Assembly (NCBI GenBank): GCA_045126975.1
Contig: JBGVPL010000019.1
Coordinates: forward strand, 1-31,258
Reading direction: 5' to 3'
Source: Aphodosoma sp045126975
Lineage (GTDB): Bacteria; Bacteroidota; Bacteroidia; Bacteroidales; Paludibacteraceae
Length of the DNA stretch: 31,258 bases
In this document: in pieces, positions 1-8,797 of the stretch
Position numbering within the stretch: the stretch's first letter is position 1
Layout: every line of letters starts with the position of its first letter
Made by a program: the position numbers and the translations under genes
The notes under the pieces: generated by a model
What the model was told of the DNA's origin: nothing
The model's input: only the letters and a program-made list of their open reading frames with translations
Database searches by the model: none

Positions 1-575
1 CTACATCAAGAACGAAATAATCATCATTCACTTTTGTTTTATTCAAACTATCCCACACAAGTGTAATTTTATCTCCATTCTTTTGATATATAACCAATCG
101 TGTAGGTAAATTTGCTTTATTCAATCGCAATTCTATACGAAAATACTCACTTTCTTTTGGGTCGGTAGGATAAAAGTTGATTGCACCATCTTCGCCTTGC
201 GATATTTTGTCTTTTGACACATAATACTCTATCATTGCCAAAGGATTAATCTCACGCAACTCCTCTTTTGTAGGTTCTGTAATCGAAACTTCATTATATT
301 CCGATACAAATATCCATTGCGTACGACCATCAAATTTAGTCTCATTTGCACCAAGTGTCATTCGGAATTTATTGCCCTTAATAGTCAAATCACCCGACTG
401 TTTATCTGTAGTTTCACTTTGCGCATTATAATATAAAAGCGTAAATCTCCCATCGTATGCCGATTGTTTCAATTCCGAAACAACCGCCTTCACTCTACGT
501 TCCGCCTCTCTATCATTTTGAGCAAACAACACAAAAGGCAACACTGCAAACAATATAAATATTATCTTCTTCATA
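1..575 (-). CDS. lolA: LolA-like outer-membrane lipoprotein carrier (3' end outside window)
   Basis: This is a partial gene read leftwards; the ATG is at 575-573 and the frame is open to the window edge (191 codons seen). The product starts with a short signal peptide (MKKIIFILFAVLPFVLFAQ), so it should be periplasmic. The body shows the LolA pattern: repeated beta segments with short turns, such as LTIKGNKFRMTLG followed by KFDGRTQWIFV, then a second half with DKITLVWDSLNK. LolA ferries lipoproteins from the inner-membrane LolCDE complex to the outer membrane. It lies downstream of ftsK on the same strand, an arrangement common in Bacteroidota, but a 202-bp gap full of repeats separates them. 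Family membership is a pattern-level call without alignment. Confidence 0.8.
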
Positions 576-638
576 CCTATAAGACTCTATTTCTCCCAAA
601 AAGTTTATTCTCCTTACCTCCCTATTCCTTGTTATATT

Positions 639-683
639 CTCCCCATTCTTAAGGGAAGTCCCACGTAGTGGAGAGGGGTTTTA
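639..683. repeat. Double-hairpin repeat, family C, copy 1
   Basis: A 45-bp copy of a repeat with the layout CTCCCC, a small hairpin, GTCCCACGTAGTGG, and GAGAGGGG. A better conserved copy follows at 712-757 and a third lies inside trmN6 (10391-10436). Between the first two copies (684-711) are tandem words of the type ATTCCCTATTCCCT. The whole gap 576-777 between lolA and ftsK consists of such repeat words; no gene or promoter was recognised there. Confidence 0.8.
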
Positions 684-711
684 ATCCTTATTCCCTATTC
701 CCTATTATATT

Positions 712-757
712 CTCCCCCTGTCTTAGGGGGAGTCCCACGTAGTGGGGAGGGGGTTAA
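712..757. repeat. Double-hairpin repeat, family C, copy 2
   Basis: A 46-bp element: CCCCCTGTCTTAGGGGG forms a first hairpin, CCCACGTAGTGGG a second, and a final GGAGGGGGTTAA can pair with the outer C run. It lies just beyond the ftsK stop codon, so as RNA it would sit in the ftsK 3' region. The same architecture recurs at 10391-10436 with a different second hairpin. Confidence 0.85.
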
Positions 758-777
758 ATCCCTATTCCCTATTTACA

Positions 778-3324
778 TCACATTGATGCCAAAATATTCT
801 CCAACTCCATTTCAGTAGAAACAAGCACTTCACGAGGTTTACTTCCACGAGCTGGACCTACAATACCAGCCACTTCCAATTGGTCCATAATACGACCTGC
901 ACGGTTGAAACCTATATTATATTTACGTTGAATATAGCTTGTCGAACCCATTTGATTACTTACAACAAAGCGTGCAACCTCTTCGAAATAAGGGTCTTTT
1001 TTGCTCAAATCTACTCCCGACAAATCTTTATTCTCGCCTTCTGGTATTGGTGGTTCTGGCAATTCGAATGGTGCAGGATAGCCTTGTTGCTCACTAATAT
1101 ATTCAACCACTCTTTCCACCTCCGGAGTATCAACAAACGCACATTGCACACGTACAGGCGAATCGCCTTGTAAATAAAGCAAGTCACCTTTACCCACCAA
1201 TTGTTGCGCTCCTGACTGGTCAAGAATAGTCTTAGAATCGATACCACTCGACACCTTAAATGCCATACGCGCTGGGAAGTTGGCTTTAATCACACCTGTG
1301 ATGATATTCACAGAAGGACGTTGAGTTGCCAAAATCAAGTGCATACCTACCGCACGTGCCTTTTGTGCTATACGTGCAATCGGAGTTTCCACCTCTTTAC
1401 CCGCAGTCATAATGAAGTCTCCAAACTCGTCGATAATAATCACGATATAAGGCAAATACTTATGTCCTTTATATGGATTCAAGCGACGATTGATGAATTT
1501 TTCGTTATACTCTTTGATGTTACGCACATTGGCATCCATCAACAATTTATAACGGTCTTCCATCTCTTGTACAAGCGAATTGAGTGTCGAAAGCACCAAC
1601 GATGTATCGGTAATAACAGGTGTTTCTGCATCTGGAATTTGTGCCAAGAAGTGTTTATCGATATTACGATACATGCTAAACTCTACCATCTTAGGGTCAA
1701 CCAACACAAATTTCAATTGCGAAGGGTGTTTTTTATAAAGCAAAGAGGTGATAATAGCATTCAAACCTACCGATTTACCTTGACCTGTAGCACCAGCTAC
1801 GAGTAAGTGTGGAGCTTTTGCCAAGTCGAACATAAATACCTCATTCGTAATCGTACGACCCAATGCCACAGGTAATTCCATCTTCGACTCTTGGAATTTT
1901 TTAGATGCTATAGTTGCGTGCATCGACACAATTTTAGGGTTCGAATTTGGTACCTCAATACCGATAGTACCCTTACCCGGCATTGGTGCAATAATACGAA
2001 TACCAGTAGCCGCAAGCGACAACATAATGTCCGACTCAAGATTCTTAATCTTCGAAATTCTAATACCATCCTCAGGCACAATTTCGTACAATGTGATAGT
2101 AGGACCAATTGTTTCAAATATCTTCTTAACACCGATACCAAAGTTCTTCAACGTAGTGATAATCTTCACCTGATTGGCTTGTTGTTCCTCTTTCGAAAGT
2201 GTAACAGCCTGATTAGGATACTCTTTCAACAAATCAAGTGTAGGATATTTGTAATACGACAAATCCAACGTAGGGTCGTATGGCTCAAGATTCTCCTCTA
2301 CCCTCTCCTCCTCTTTTACCTCTACAGTCTCTATTTCAATACCAGTAGAATGCTCGCTCAATTTAGAAGAATCATCGGCAGACATAGCAGATTTCTCTTC
2401 TACTTTATCCACTTCAACCTCTACAACTTCTACATTTTCTTCATTTAATTGTGCATTGTGCATTGTGAATTGTGAATTATCCAAAATTTCCACTTCCTCT
2501 GTTACACTTGCTTCTTCATCTGTTATCTGTTCTTTGTCATCTGTAATCTCCTCAATCACCTCCTCTTCTTCAATTTCCACCTGTTCAATCTCAATACCCT
2601 CTAACTCTTCTTCAATATCAACAACTTCATCTAATGAATCTGACGAGTCTGACAAATCAGACAGTTCAGATTGTTCAGACAAATCTTGTGTCTCGTGTCT
2701 TTTATCTCGTGTCTTTATAGGAATAAACAAATTCTGAATCATAGGAATAGTTGCCGAAAATGCAAATCCTGCAAACACAATAAATGAACCAAGTATTACA
2801 AAGAATGTACCCGGTTTACCTATGTTAGAAATCAAATAGTCCGACAAATAAGCACCATAAGCACCGCCGATATTCACAAACGATGTAGCCAACAAGCCTC
2901 CAAAGAAGAAATCCAACATCAACGGAGCCCATACAACAAACAACAATGGAAACAAAATCCACTTCCACAACGAATTAACTTCAACACCCATTAAGCGAAT
3001 CGACACCGCAAATGACATCAATAAAAACGCAAATACTGACACACCAAAACACTCATTAATCAAATAATTAGCCATCAACGCACCATTCACGCCTGTCCAA
3101 TTTAGCACCTGACGCTTCATATCAGCACGCGACACATCATCTGCCAACACTATACTTTGGTCAGCACCGCCCGTAAAGAAAAACGACACTAATGCCAACA
3201 ACAAATATAACGAGCAGAAAAACAACACAATACCAAATGCAAAACGAAAACGCTCATCTCGTAAAAACATCAAAATCTTACTCGGTTGTTTCACTTTCTT
3301 AACCTTACTCTCTTTCTTAGCCAT
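778..3324 (-). CDS. ftsK: DNA translocase FtsK
   Basis: FtsK is the septal DNA pump that clears chromosomes from the closing division site and activates XerCD recombination at dif. The 848-residue product has four hydrophobic segments in residues 27-200, a long acidic linker (about 203-350), and the motor. The motor has Walker A GATGQGKS (511-518), a Walker B segment ending IIIDEFGDF (about 629-637), and a C-terminal winged-helix gamma domain (about 785-840) that should read KOPS sites. The linker contains peptides encoded by short repeats: residues about 204-229 (TRDKRHETQ, then DLSEQSELSDLSDSSDS) and 283-296 (NSQFTMHNAQLNEE). The same DNA words occur in intergenic DNA here. A candidate promoter lies at 3430-3438. 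The start codon is the only one that precedes the basic N-terminus and first membrane helix. Confidence 0.97.
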   Translation of the reverse strand: MAKKESKVKKVKQPSKILMFLRDERFRFAFGIVLFFCSLYLLLALVSFFFTGGADQSIVLADDVSRADMKRQVLNWTGVNGALMANYLINECFGVSVFAFLLMSFAVSIRLMGVEVNSLWKWILFPLLFVVWAPLMLDFFFGGLLATSFVNIGGAYGAYLSDYLISNIGKPGTFFVILGSFIVFAGFAFSATIPMIQNLFIPIKTRDKRHETQDLSEQSELSDLSDSSDSLDEVVDIEEELEGIEIEQVEIEEEEVIEEITDDKEQITDEEASVTEEVEILDNSQFTMHNAQLNEENVEVVEVEVDKVEEKSAMSADDSSKLSEHSTGIEIETVEVKEEERVEENLEPYDPTLDLSYYKYPTLDLLKEYPNQAVTLSKEEQQANQVKIITTLKNFGIGVKKIFETIGPTITLYEIVPEDGIRISKIKNLESDIMLSLAATGIRIIAPMPGKGTIGIEVPNSNPKIVSMHATIASKKFQESKMELPVALGRTITNEVFMFDLAKAPHLLVAGATGQGKSVGLNAIITSLLYKKHPSQLKFVLVDPKMVEFSMYRNIDKHFLAQIPDAETPVITDTSLVLSTLNSLVQEMEDRYKLLMDANVRNIKEYNEKFINRRLNPYKGHKYLPYIVIIIDEFGDFIMTAGKEVETPIARIAQKARAVGMHLILATQRPSVNIITGVIKANFPARMAFKVSSGIDSKTILDQSGAQQLVGKGDLLYLQGDSPVRVQCAFVDTPEVERVVEYISEQQGYPAPFELPEPPIPEGENKDLSGVDLSKKDPYFEEVARFVVSNQMGSTSYIQRKYNIGFNRAGRIMDQLEVAGIVGPARGSKPREVLVSTEMELENILASM
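2437..2478. repeat. In-frame repeat inside ftsK (AATTCACAATGCACAATT type)
   Basis: This tract encodes NSQFTMHNAQLNEE in the FtsK linker. On the minus strand it reads as words of the type AATTCACAATTCACAATG. Nearly the same words stand in the non-coding gap between trkA and tadA (9545-9579). The peptide is unlike its acidic surroundings, so the tract probably inserted into an already flexible linker. Confidence 0.8.
2638..2717. repeat. In-frame repeat inside ftsK (AAGACACGAGA and CAGACTCGTCAGA words)
   Basis: Two word types are joined here: AAGACACGAGATAAAAGACA, then repeats of the type TCTGAACTGTCTGA. Together they encode TRDKRHETQ and the Ser/Asp-rich SDLSDSSDS stretch at the start of the FtsK linker. 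A tract of related GTCCGAC words lies in frame in mfd (16391-16456). Confidence 0.7.
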
Positions 3325-3351
3325 ATTATTTTAGTAATTTTATATTCTTTT

Positions 3352-3420
3352 GCCCTTCAAGGGCGTATTATTCGCTTACTTATTCACAATTCCTCACTCC
3401 TTATTCCTAATTCCTCATTA
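3352..3420. repeat. Intergenic repeat words upstream of ftsK
   Basis: GCCCTTCAAGGGC (3352-3364) is a perfect short palindrome, followed by ATTCCTCACTCC-type tandem words (3382-3420). The same ATTCCTCA words are found in frame in mfd and trmN6. They lie between the candidate ftsK promoter and its start codon and would be in the ftsK leader. Confidence 0.75.
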
Positions 3421-3429
3421 TATTAATGT

Positions 3430-3438
3430 GCAAAGTTA
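3430..3438 (-). promoter_or_regulatory. Candidate ftsK promoter -7 box
   Basis: On the minus strand this reads TAACTTTGC, an exact match to the Bacteroidota -7 consensus TAnnTTTG. It is about 105 bp upstream of the ftsK start. No clear TTTG box was found at the usual -33 distance. A 23-bp imperfect palindrome (AGGA, ACAGC and their complements, 3503-3525) further upstream could be an operator, but this is weak. Confidence 0.55.
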
Positions 3439-3541
3439 CAAATTTATTTCCATATCTCCATAAAATAATTCACTTTCAATTTACACAACTTATTCACAAA
3501 GTAGGAACACAGCACGCTGTATCCTATCAGTCATAAAACTG

Positions 3542-3578
3542 AAAAAAAATCGGTAAAGCAACAAAAGCCTCACCGATT
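3542..3578 (-). terminator. Intrinsic terminator (minus strand)
   Basis: Read on the minus strand, AATCGGTGAGGC pairs with GCTTTACCGATT over 12 positions (some G-U) around a 7-base loop, followed by a run of eight T. It lies beyond the 3591-3833 element and would end transcripts coming from the lipoprotein gene at 3852-4553. Confidence 0.7.
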
Positions 3579-3590
3579 CACAATATACAT

Positions 3591-3833
3591 TAACCCATTG
3601 GCGGAATTAAAATTATTATTAGTTTACTAAAAAGTCCTCGAAGAGGGCAAATTATGCATAACCGCTGTGTGACCGACCACAGGGAGGGAACCTGCGGAAA
3701 GGGAATATCTGTATAATATGTCCCCAAAGGGGGCAAACAAATATATGCTTAAACAGTAAAGTATTAACCATTAAACATTTATATTATTTTCTATATTTTC
3801 ATTATGCTTCAAATTAATTCCGCCAACGGGTTA
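3591..3833. mobile_element. 243-bp MITE-like element with 20-bp inverted ends
   Basis: The ends are TAACCCATTGGCGGAATTAA (3591-3610) and, inverted, TAACCCGTTGGCGGAATTAA (3814-3833): 19 of 20 bases match. No open frame of note lies inside. The interior has compact hairpins: GTCCTCGAAGAGGGC (about 3637-3651), CTGTG and CACAG around eight bases (about 3665-3682), and GTCCCCAAAGGGGGC (about 3721-3735). No convincing target-site duplication was seen. It may be a non-autonomous transposable element or a structured RNA cassette. It begins 19 bp downstream of the lipoprotein gene. Confidence 0.65.
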
Positions 3834-3851
3834 TACACTACTCTTCTTACA

Positions 3852-4553
3852 TTAAGGACAAACTGGACGAATAAGATATATTTTCCAACGACTATTGAAA
3901 TCTGTACCTTTGCTATCCATCTCAAAATATAAATATGTAGCCATATCTGGTTCTCCCACACAAAGAGAACTAGACCAATAAAGACCAAGATTATTAGATT
4001 TAGACCAAACGCGACCACTATCTGTTGATTGATAATATATAGCAGGCATAAAAATAGAATTTCCATTATCTCCTATTATTTTATAACCATAAACATCATT
4101 TTGTTTTGTCCACTTCCAATCACAAAGTCGTAATTCATCTTGTTCTTCTTTGGTTGGCATACGCCAAGTACTACCCCAATTTACATGAGCAGCATCATCT
4201 TCTAAATCTAAAATAATTTTATCATCTGCATAGCCATTATTACCATATTCACTATCACTACAATATTTAGTTAATTTATCATAGTCTCCAGCGCAATATT
4301 TATAACTTTCCCAATATTTACCAGGTTCTTTGGTAACAATTTCTCCCCATGCAAAATAATCACCATCTTCTTCTGGAGAATTTGCACCGATATTGCATGT
4401 CGCCCATTTTACAGATAAACCAAGATCAACATACTCATAACCATTATTAGTACCAGAAATTTTGTTGTCTTTATTTTCCTCTCGTTCTTCACAAGCAGTA
4501 AAAACAAACAAACTCATTGCTACTAAAGCAATAATTGTAAATAAATTTTTCAT
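3852..4553 (-). CDS. Lipoprotein with Fibrobacter-type paralogous (Fib_succ_major-like) domain
   Basis: The 233-residue product has a lipoprotein signal peptide ending LFVFTAC (lipid Cys at about 21), followed by a charged linker rich in E, N and K. From EYVDLGLSVKWATCNIGA onwards it resembles the domain known as the Fibrobacter succinogenes major paralogous domain. Typical pieces are YFAWGE, WGSTWRMPTKEEQDEL, YWSSS and the final IRPVCP. Such proteins are surface or secreted proteins of unknown function, often in families in Bacteroidales. The reading is AT-rich compared with the housekeeping genes. It lies just downstream of a structured RNA and its terminator; that RNA could also be its leader. 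Function is not assigned. Confidence 0.85.
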   Translation of the reverse strand: MKNLFTIIALVAMSLFVFTACEEREENKDNKISGTNNGYEYVDLGLSVKWATCNIGANSPEEDGDYFAWGEIVTKEPGKYWESYKYCAGDYDKLTKYCSDSEYGNNGYADDKIILDLEDDAAHVNWGSTWRMPTKEEQDELRLCDWKWTKQNDVYGYKIIGDNGNSIFMPAIYYQSTDSGRVWSKSNNLGLYWSSSLCVGEPDMATYLYFEMDSKGTDFNSRWKIYLIRPVCP

Positions 4554-4608
4554 AACAAATCCCTAAATTCGTGTCGGGCGCAACTTTTTATAGATTACAA
4601 AATAATAT

Positions 4609-4636
4609 AAAAAAAGCGAGAACTTAACTTTCTCGC
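4609..4636 (-). terminator. Intrinsic terminator of the small RNA
   Basis: On the minus strand GCGAGAA pairs perfectly with TTCTCGC around the loop AGTTAAG, followed by seven T. The loop sequence AGTTAAG is complementary to CTTAACT in the rod of the same transcript, so a loop-rod contact or an alternative fold is possible. Confidence 0.8.
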
Positions 4637-4819
4637 TCTTGTTAGGTATTTGGCGTGACCTCGGATATACGAATAAGTTAAGCCCACGCTGTCATATACA
4701 ACGATAGGCATTTCTTAACTTATTCTTTCATATCCTAAAATCGCCAAATTTTAACAAGAGAAAGAATAAAGCAAAAATGCTTTAACAAAACCACCTGAGA
4801 ACGCTACTCAGTGTAACAT
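4609..4819 (-). ncRNA. Candidate structured small RNA (rod-like, possibly 6S-like)
   Basis: Read on the minus strand, a promoter box (4831-4823) precedes about 210 nt and ends in a strong terminator (4636-4609). The order is: hairpin CTGAG/CTCAG, hairpin AAAGCA/TGCTTT, then a long rod (4760-4636). The rod base pairs CTCTTGTTA with TAACAAGAG and ATTTGGCG with CGCCAAAT, separated by a 2x3 internal loop. Next come a small asymmetric bubble, GGATAT with ATATCC, GAATAAGTTAAG with CTTAACTTATTC, and a top hairpin CGTTGT/ACAGCG. No good open frame fits. A rod with a central bubble is the plan of 6S RNA, but no conserved 6S motif was recognised and the bubble is small. It may instead be a regulatory leader of the lipoprotein gene 56 bp away. 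Confidence 0.65.
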
Positions 4820-4822
4820 GAT

Positions 4823-4831
4823 GCAAAGGTA
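4823..4831 (-). promoter_or_regulatory. Promoter -7 box of the small RNA
   Basis: On the minus strand this is TACCTTTGC, matching the Bacteroidota -7 consensus TAnnTTTG. The upstream block TATATTTGAAAAATAATTT ends 3 bases before it; the same block occurs at about 6037-6058. The TTTG is closer than the usual -33 spacing, so it is not a classic -33 box. Confidence 0.65.
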
Positions 4832-4903
4832 GAAATTATTTTTCAAATATACAACTACAATATCAATAATTTTCATAATTTTGTTTTCAAAAAAATAGCA
4901 CAT

Positions 4904-4934
4904 AAATATACACACTGATTCAGTGTGTATATTT
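4904..4934. promoter_or_regulatory. Perfect 31-bp palindrome (operator or bidirectional terminator)
   Basis: AAATATACACACTGA and its exact inverted copy are separated by a single base, giving a 15-bp perfect inverted repeat. A T run (4932-4937) follows on the plus strand, and a T-rich stretch follows a few bases later on the minus strand. It lies 88 bp past the hydrolase stop codon and 73 bp upstream of the small-RNA promoter. It could terminate the hydrolase transcript or bind a dimeric regulator of the RNA. The rest of the gap 4935-5021 holds nothing recognised. Confidence 0.6.
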
Positions 4935-5021
4935 TTTCTTTCCCATAAGCAAGCTACCTTTAAGCAAACTGCAAGCAAGAAAACCGTCATGTAAGTAAAA
5001 CAGAGTTAAACATAATTATTT

Positions 5022-5933
5022 TTATCTATTATGCGTAAATTCATATCGTAATTGCTCATAATATTCTATTTTAGGCTCTATATCAGTATTTTTATATATT
5101 TCATCAATCATTAAATGCCTTTTTTCAACAATATATTTTTGTATAAAATATTCAGTTTCAAGAACTGTTTTTGAACCATAATGACAAACCTCATGACTCA
5201 ATCCCTCATAACGACGAATATAATATGGACAATCATATTTTTCTAATCTTTTAACTAACGAATTTGGGCCAAAAAATCCATATTTAAACATTTTTATCTT
5301 ATTGTATGTTACTATATTATCTTCCATGCCATGAAACAACATCGTAGGAGCAGGGCGACGCGCATAATCAACTGAACCCTCTGTTGTTAACACTGCACCC
5401 GAATATGCTATTACTCCAGCAAATCGCAATGTATCAGGCAATAAAGCTGTGTACCAACTTCCATTACTATGCATATAATCTGTTTGTAATGCCATGATTG
5501 CTCCTGCACTCGACCCTGCTAATATAACTTTATCTCCACCTACACCCTCATTTTCTATCAAATAAACTACCGCTGCCGAACAATCTTCCACAGCTTGATA
5601 GATAGCATTTTGTATAGCTCTTACAAATTTCATCCCTTTTAATGCAAAACTCTCCATCCCAAGTCGATAATCAATCGTAGCAACTTTAAATCCTCGCTCA
5701 CTCATAGCTTTACAATAAGCTACCACAACGCTATCATTACGACTCCCCGATATAAAAGCACCTCCATGCATATACAAAATTACGTAATCTGATTTAGGAC
5801 TAATAGGTTCATAAATAGTCATATACAAATCAAGCGTATCATATCGTGTTGCATATACAACATTGCGCACATGCGTTGCACTTGTTATTCCGACAACACC
5901 AACAAATAATAATAAAAACATTAGTTTTTTCAT
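5022..5933 (-). CDS. Secreted alpha/beta-hydrolase (esterase/lipase-like)
   Basis: A 303-residue esterase-type hydrolase with signal peptide MKKLMFLLLFVGVVGITSA, hence probably periplasmic or exported. The oxyanion motif is HGG (56-58) in YMHGGAFISGS; the nucleophile elbow is GSSAG (Ser142); the likely acid is Asp205 (HGMEDNIV) and the base His247 (GLSHEVCH). The spacing fits carboxylesterase/acyl-peptide-hydrolase-like enzymes of the BD-FAE type that act on ester bonds. An upstream in-frame ATG at 6011 would put 26 hydrophobic residues before the signal peptide, so the start at 5933 is preferred. The C-terminal 45 residues are charged and unlike the core. The substrate cannot be told. The gene is AT-rich and stands alone, divergent from nth. 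Confidence 0.88.
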   Translation of the reverse strand: MKKLMFLLLFVGVVGITSATHVRNVVYATRYDTLDLYMTIYEPISPKSDYVILYMHGGAFISGSRNDSVVVAYCKAMSERGFKVATIDYRLGMESFALKGMKFVRAIQNAIYQAVEDCSAAVVYLIENEGVGGDKVILAGSSAGAIMALQTDYMHSNGSWYTALLPDTLRFAGVIAYSGAVLTTEGSVDYARRPAPTMLFHGMEDNIVTYNKIKMFKYGFFGPNSLVKRLEKYDCPYYIRRYEGLSHEVCHYGSKTVLETEYFIQKYIVEKRHLMIDEIYKNTDIEPKIEYYEQLRYEFTHNR

Positions 5934-6050
5934 AGTAATAATTATTAAAAATAAAAGAATATCAATAATTAATAATTTCAATCCAAAAATCTTGCCAATC
6001 AGACTCAACAAAAATAATATGTGTCAAAATAAAGAAAGTAAATTATTTTT

Positions 6051-6058
6051 CAAATATA
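6051..6058 (-). promoter_or_regulatory. Possible hydrolase promoter -7 box
   Basis: TATATTTG on the minus strand fits TAnnTTTG and would give a leader of about 110 nt before the hydrolase ATG. The same words occur beside the small-RNA promoter, so it may instead be part of a repeated upstream block. Confidence 0.35.
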
Positions 6059-6081
6059 CAGACTATATCAATATTTTTTCA

Positions 6082-6089
6082 TAATTTTG
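6082..6089 (+). promoter_or_regulatory. Possible nth promoter -7 box
   Basis: TAATTTTG fits the -7 consensus and lies 25 bp before the nth ATG, leaving a leader of about 20 nt. The flanking 6037-6092 stretch repeats the sequence at 4829-4880. Confidence 0.45.
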
Positions 6090-6113
6090 TACTTAACTCT
6101 TAATTGATAAATT

Positions 6114-6752
6114 ATGACCCAAAAAGAACGATACAACGGCGTACTACAATACTTTATTGACACCAACGCTAACGACAAACCCGAACTAATATATCGCGAC
6201 GAATTTTCGCTCCTCGTTGCTGTCATTCTCAGCGCACAATGCACCGACAAGCGAGTGAATATGGTTACTCCAGCCCTCATAGATGCCTACCCTACGGCTG
6301 AGGCTATGGCTAAGGCTTCTGTCGAAGATATTCTCCATTATATCAAGTCGGTATCGTACCCCAACGCAAAGGCACGCCATTTGCAAGGTATGGCACAAGC
6401 GATTATCGAACATTTCAACGGCATAGTACCTTCAACCACCGAAGAACTCACAACCCTACCAGGCGTAGGTCGAAAGACTGCTAACGTCATCACTGCCGTC
6501 TGTTTCAATCAACCTACTATGGCTGTCGACACCCACGTGTTCCGCGTAGCCAACCGCATCGGTCTTACAAACAATAGCAAAACTCCTCTCGAAACCGAAA
6601 AAACTCTCATCCGTCATATTCCCCAAGACCTCGTGCCACGCGCTCACCATTGGCTCATACTCCATGGCCGCTACGTATGCACTGCCCGCTCACCTAAATG
6701 CTCTGAATGTGGTATAAATAAGTTTTGTAAGTACTTTTCACAACAAAAATAG
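6114..6752 (+). CDS. nth: Endonuclease III
   Basis: Endonuclease III is a bifunctional DNA glycosylase/AP lyase that removes oxidised pyrimidines in base-excision repair. The 212-residue product has the usual length. The helix-hairpin-helix is LPGVGRKTANVI (about 115-126) with the Schiff-base lysine at 121, and the catalytic aspartate is Asp139 in VDTHVFR. Four cysteines at 189, 196, 199 and 205 (C-x6-C-x2-C-x5-C) form the [4Fe-4S] cluster site. The gene is divergent from the hydrolase and monocistronic by appearance; trkH follows after 105 bp with its own promoter. Confidence 0.97.
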   Translation: MTQKERYNGVLQYFIDTNANDKPELIYRDEFSLLVAVILSAQCTDKRVNMVTPALIDAYPTAEAMAKASVEDILHYIKSVSYPNAKARHLQGMAQAIIEHFNGIVPSTTEELTTLPGVGRKTANVITAVCFNQPTMAVDTHVFRVANRIGLTNNSKTPLETEKTLIRHIPQDLVPRAHHWLILHGRYVCTARSPKCSECGINKFCKYFSQQK

Positions 6753-6772
6753 GATTTCTAAAATTATTTTCC

Positions 6773-6781
6773 TATCTTTGC
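6773..6781 (+). promoter_or_regulatory. Candidate trkH promoter -7 box
   Basis: TATCTTTGC fits TAnnTTTG. It lies 77 bp before the trkH ATG. Repeat words (6814-6848) fill the leader. Confidence 0.6.
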
Positions 6782-6813
6782 AAAGCAAAGTCAATATAGT
6801 CCAAATCCAAACG

Positions 6814-6848
6814 CCAACTGTTGACTATTAACCATTGACTATTGACAA
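6814..6848. repeat. TTGACTATTAACCATTGAC-type repeat words, copy 1
   Basis: The words CAACTGTTGACTATTAACC and ATTGACTATTGAC stand just before trkH. Related tracts occur before the GNAT-like gene (11750-11819) and before gpsA (28220-28256). Confidence 0.75.
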
Positions 6849-6857
6849 TAAAATACC

Positions 6858-8723
<1,866 letters not shown>

Positions 8724-8771
8724 TACACAATACAAAAACTAACACCGACAGGTCTGTCATTCTTTTGCTGA

Positions 8772-8797
8772 GATACACCGCAGGTGTAGCAAAGCAT
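8772..8797 (+). other. Hairpin between trkH and trkA
   Basis: TTTGCT and ACACC pair with GGTGT and AGCAAA around GCA, with a 5-base bulge (GAGAT). There is no T run directly after it, so it is not a clear terminator. It may be an mRNA stability or regulatory structure in the trkH-trkA transcript, or a repeat. The rest of the gap 8724-8855 shows nothing else. Confidence 0.4.

Noticed and set aside
464..652. A 62-codon plus-strand frame
   Set aside because: It covers the antisense of the lolA signal peptide and repeat words; low complexity, no motif.
1321..2737. Three plus-strand open frames of 93-185 codons, one Ser/Thr-rich
   Set aside because: All are antisense to ftsK. The Ser-rich one is the complement of the Asp/Glu-rich linker.
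4609..4819. Retron msr-msd RNA
   Set aside because: The long rod resembles an msd stem, but no reverse transcriptase gene is nearby and no conserved branching G context was recognised.
4808..4990. A 60-codon minus-strand frame with a hydrophobic start
   Set aside because: It runs through the palindrome and the small-RNA promoter, has no clear start signal, and its composition is that of AT-rich non-coding DNA.
5934..6011. A longer N-terminus for the hydrolase
   Set aside because: It would put 26 hydrophobic residues before a good signal peptide that begins at the ATG at 5933.
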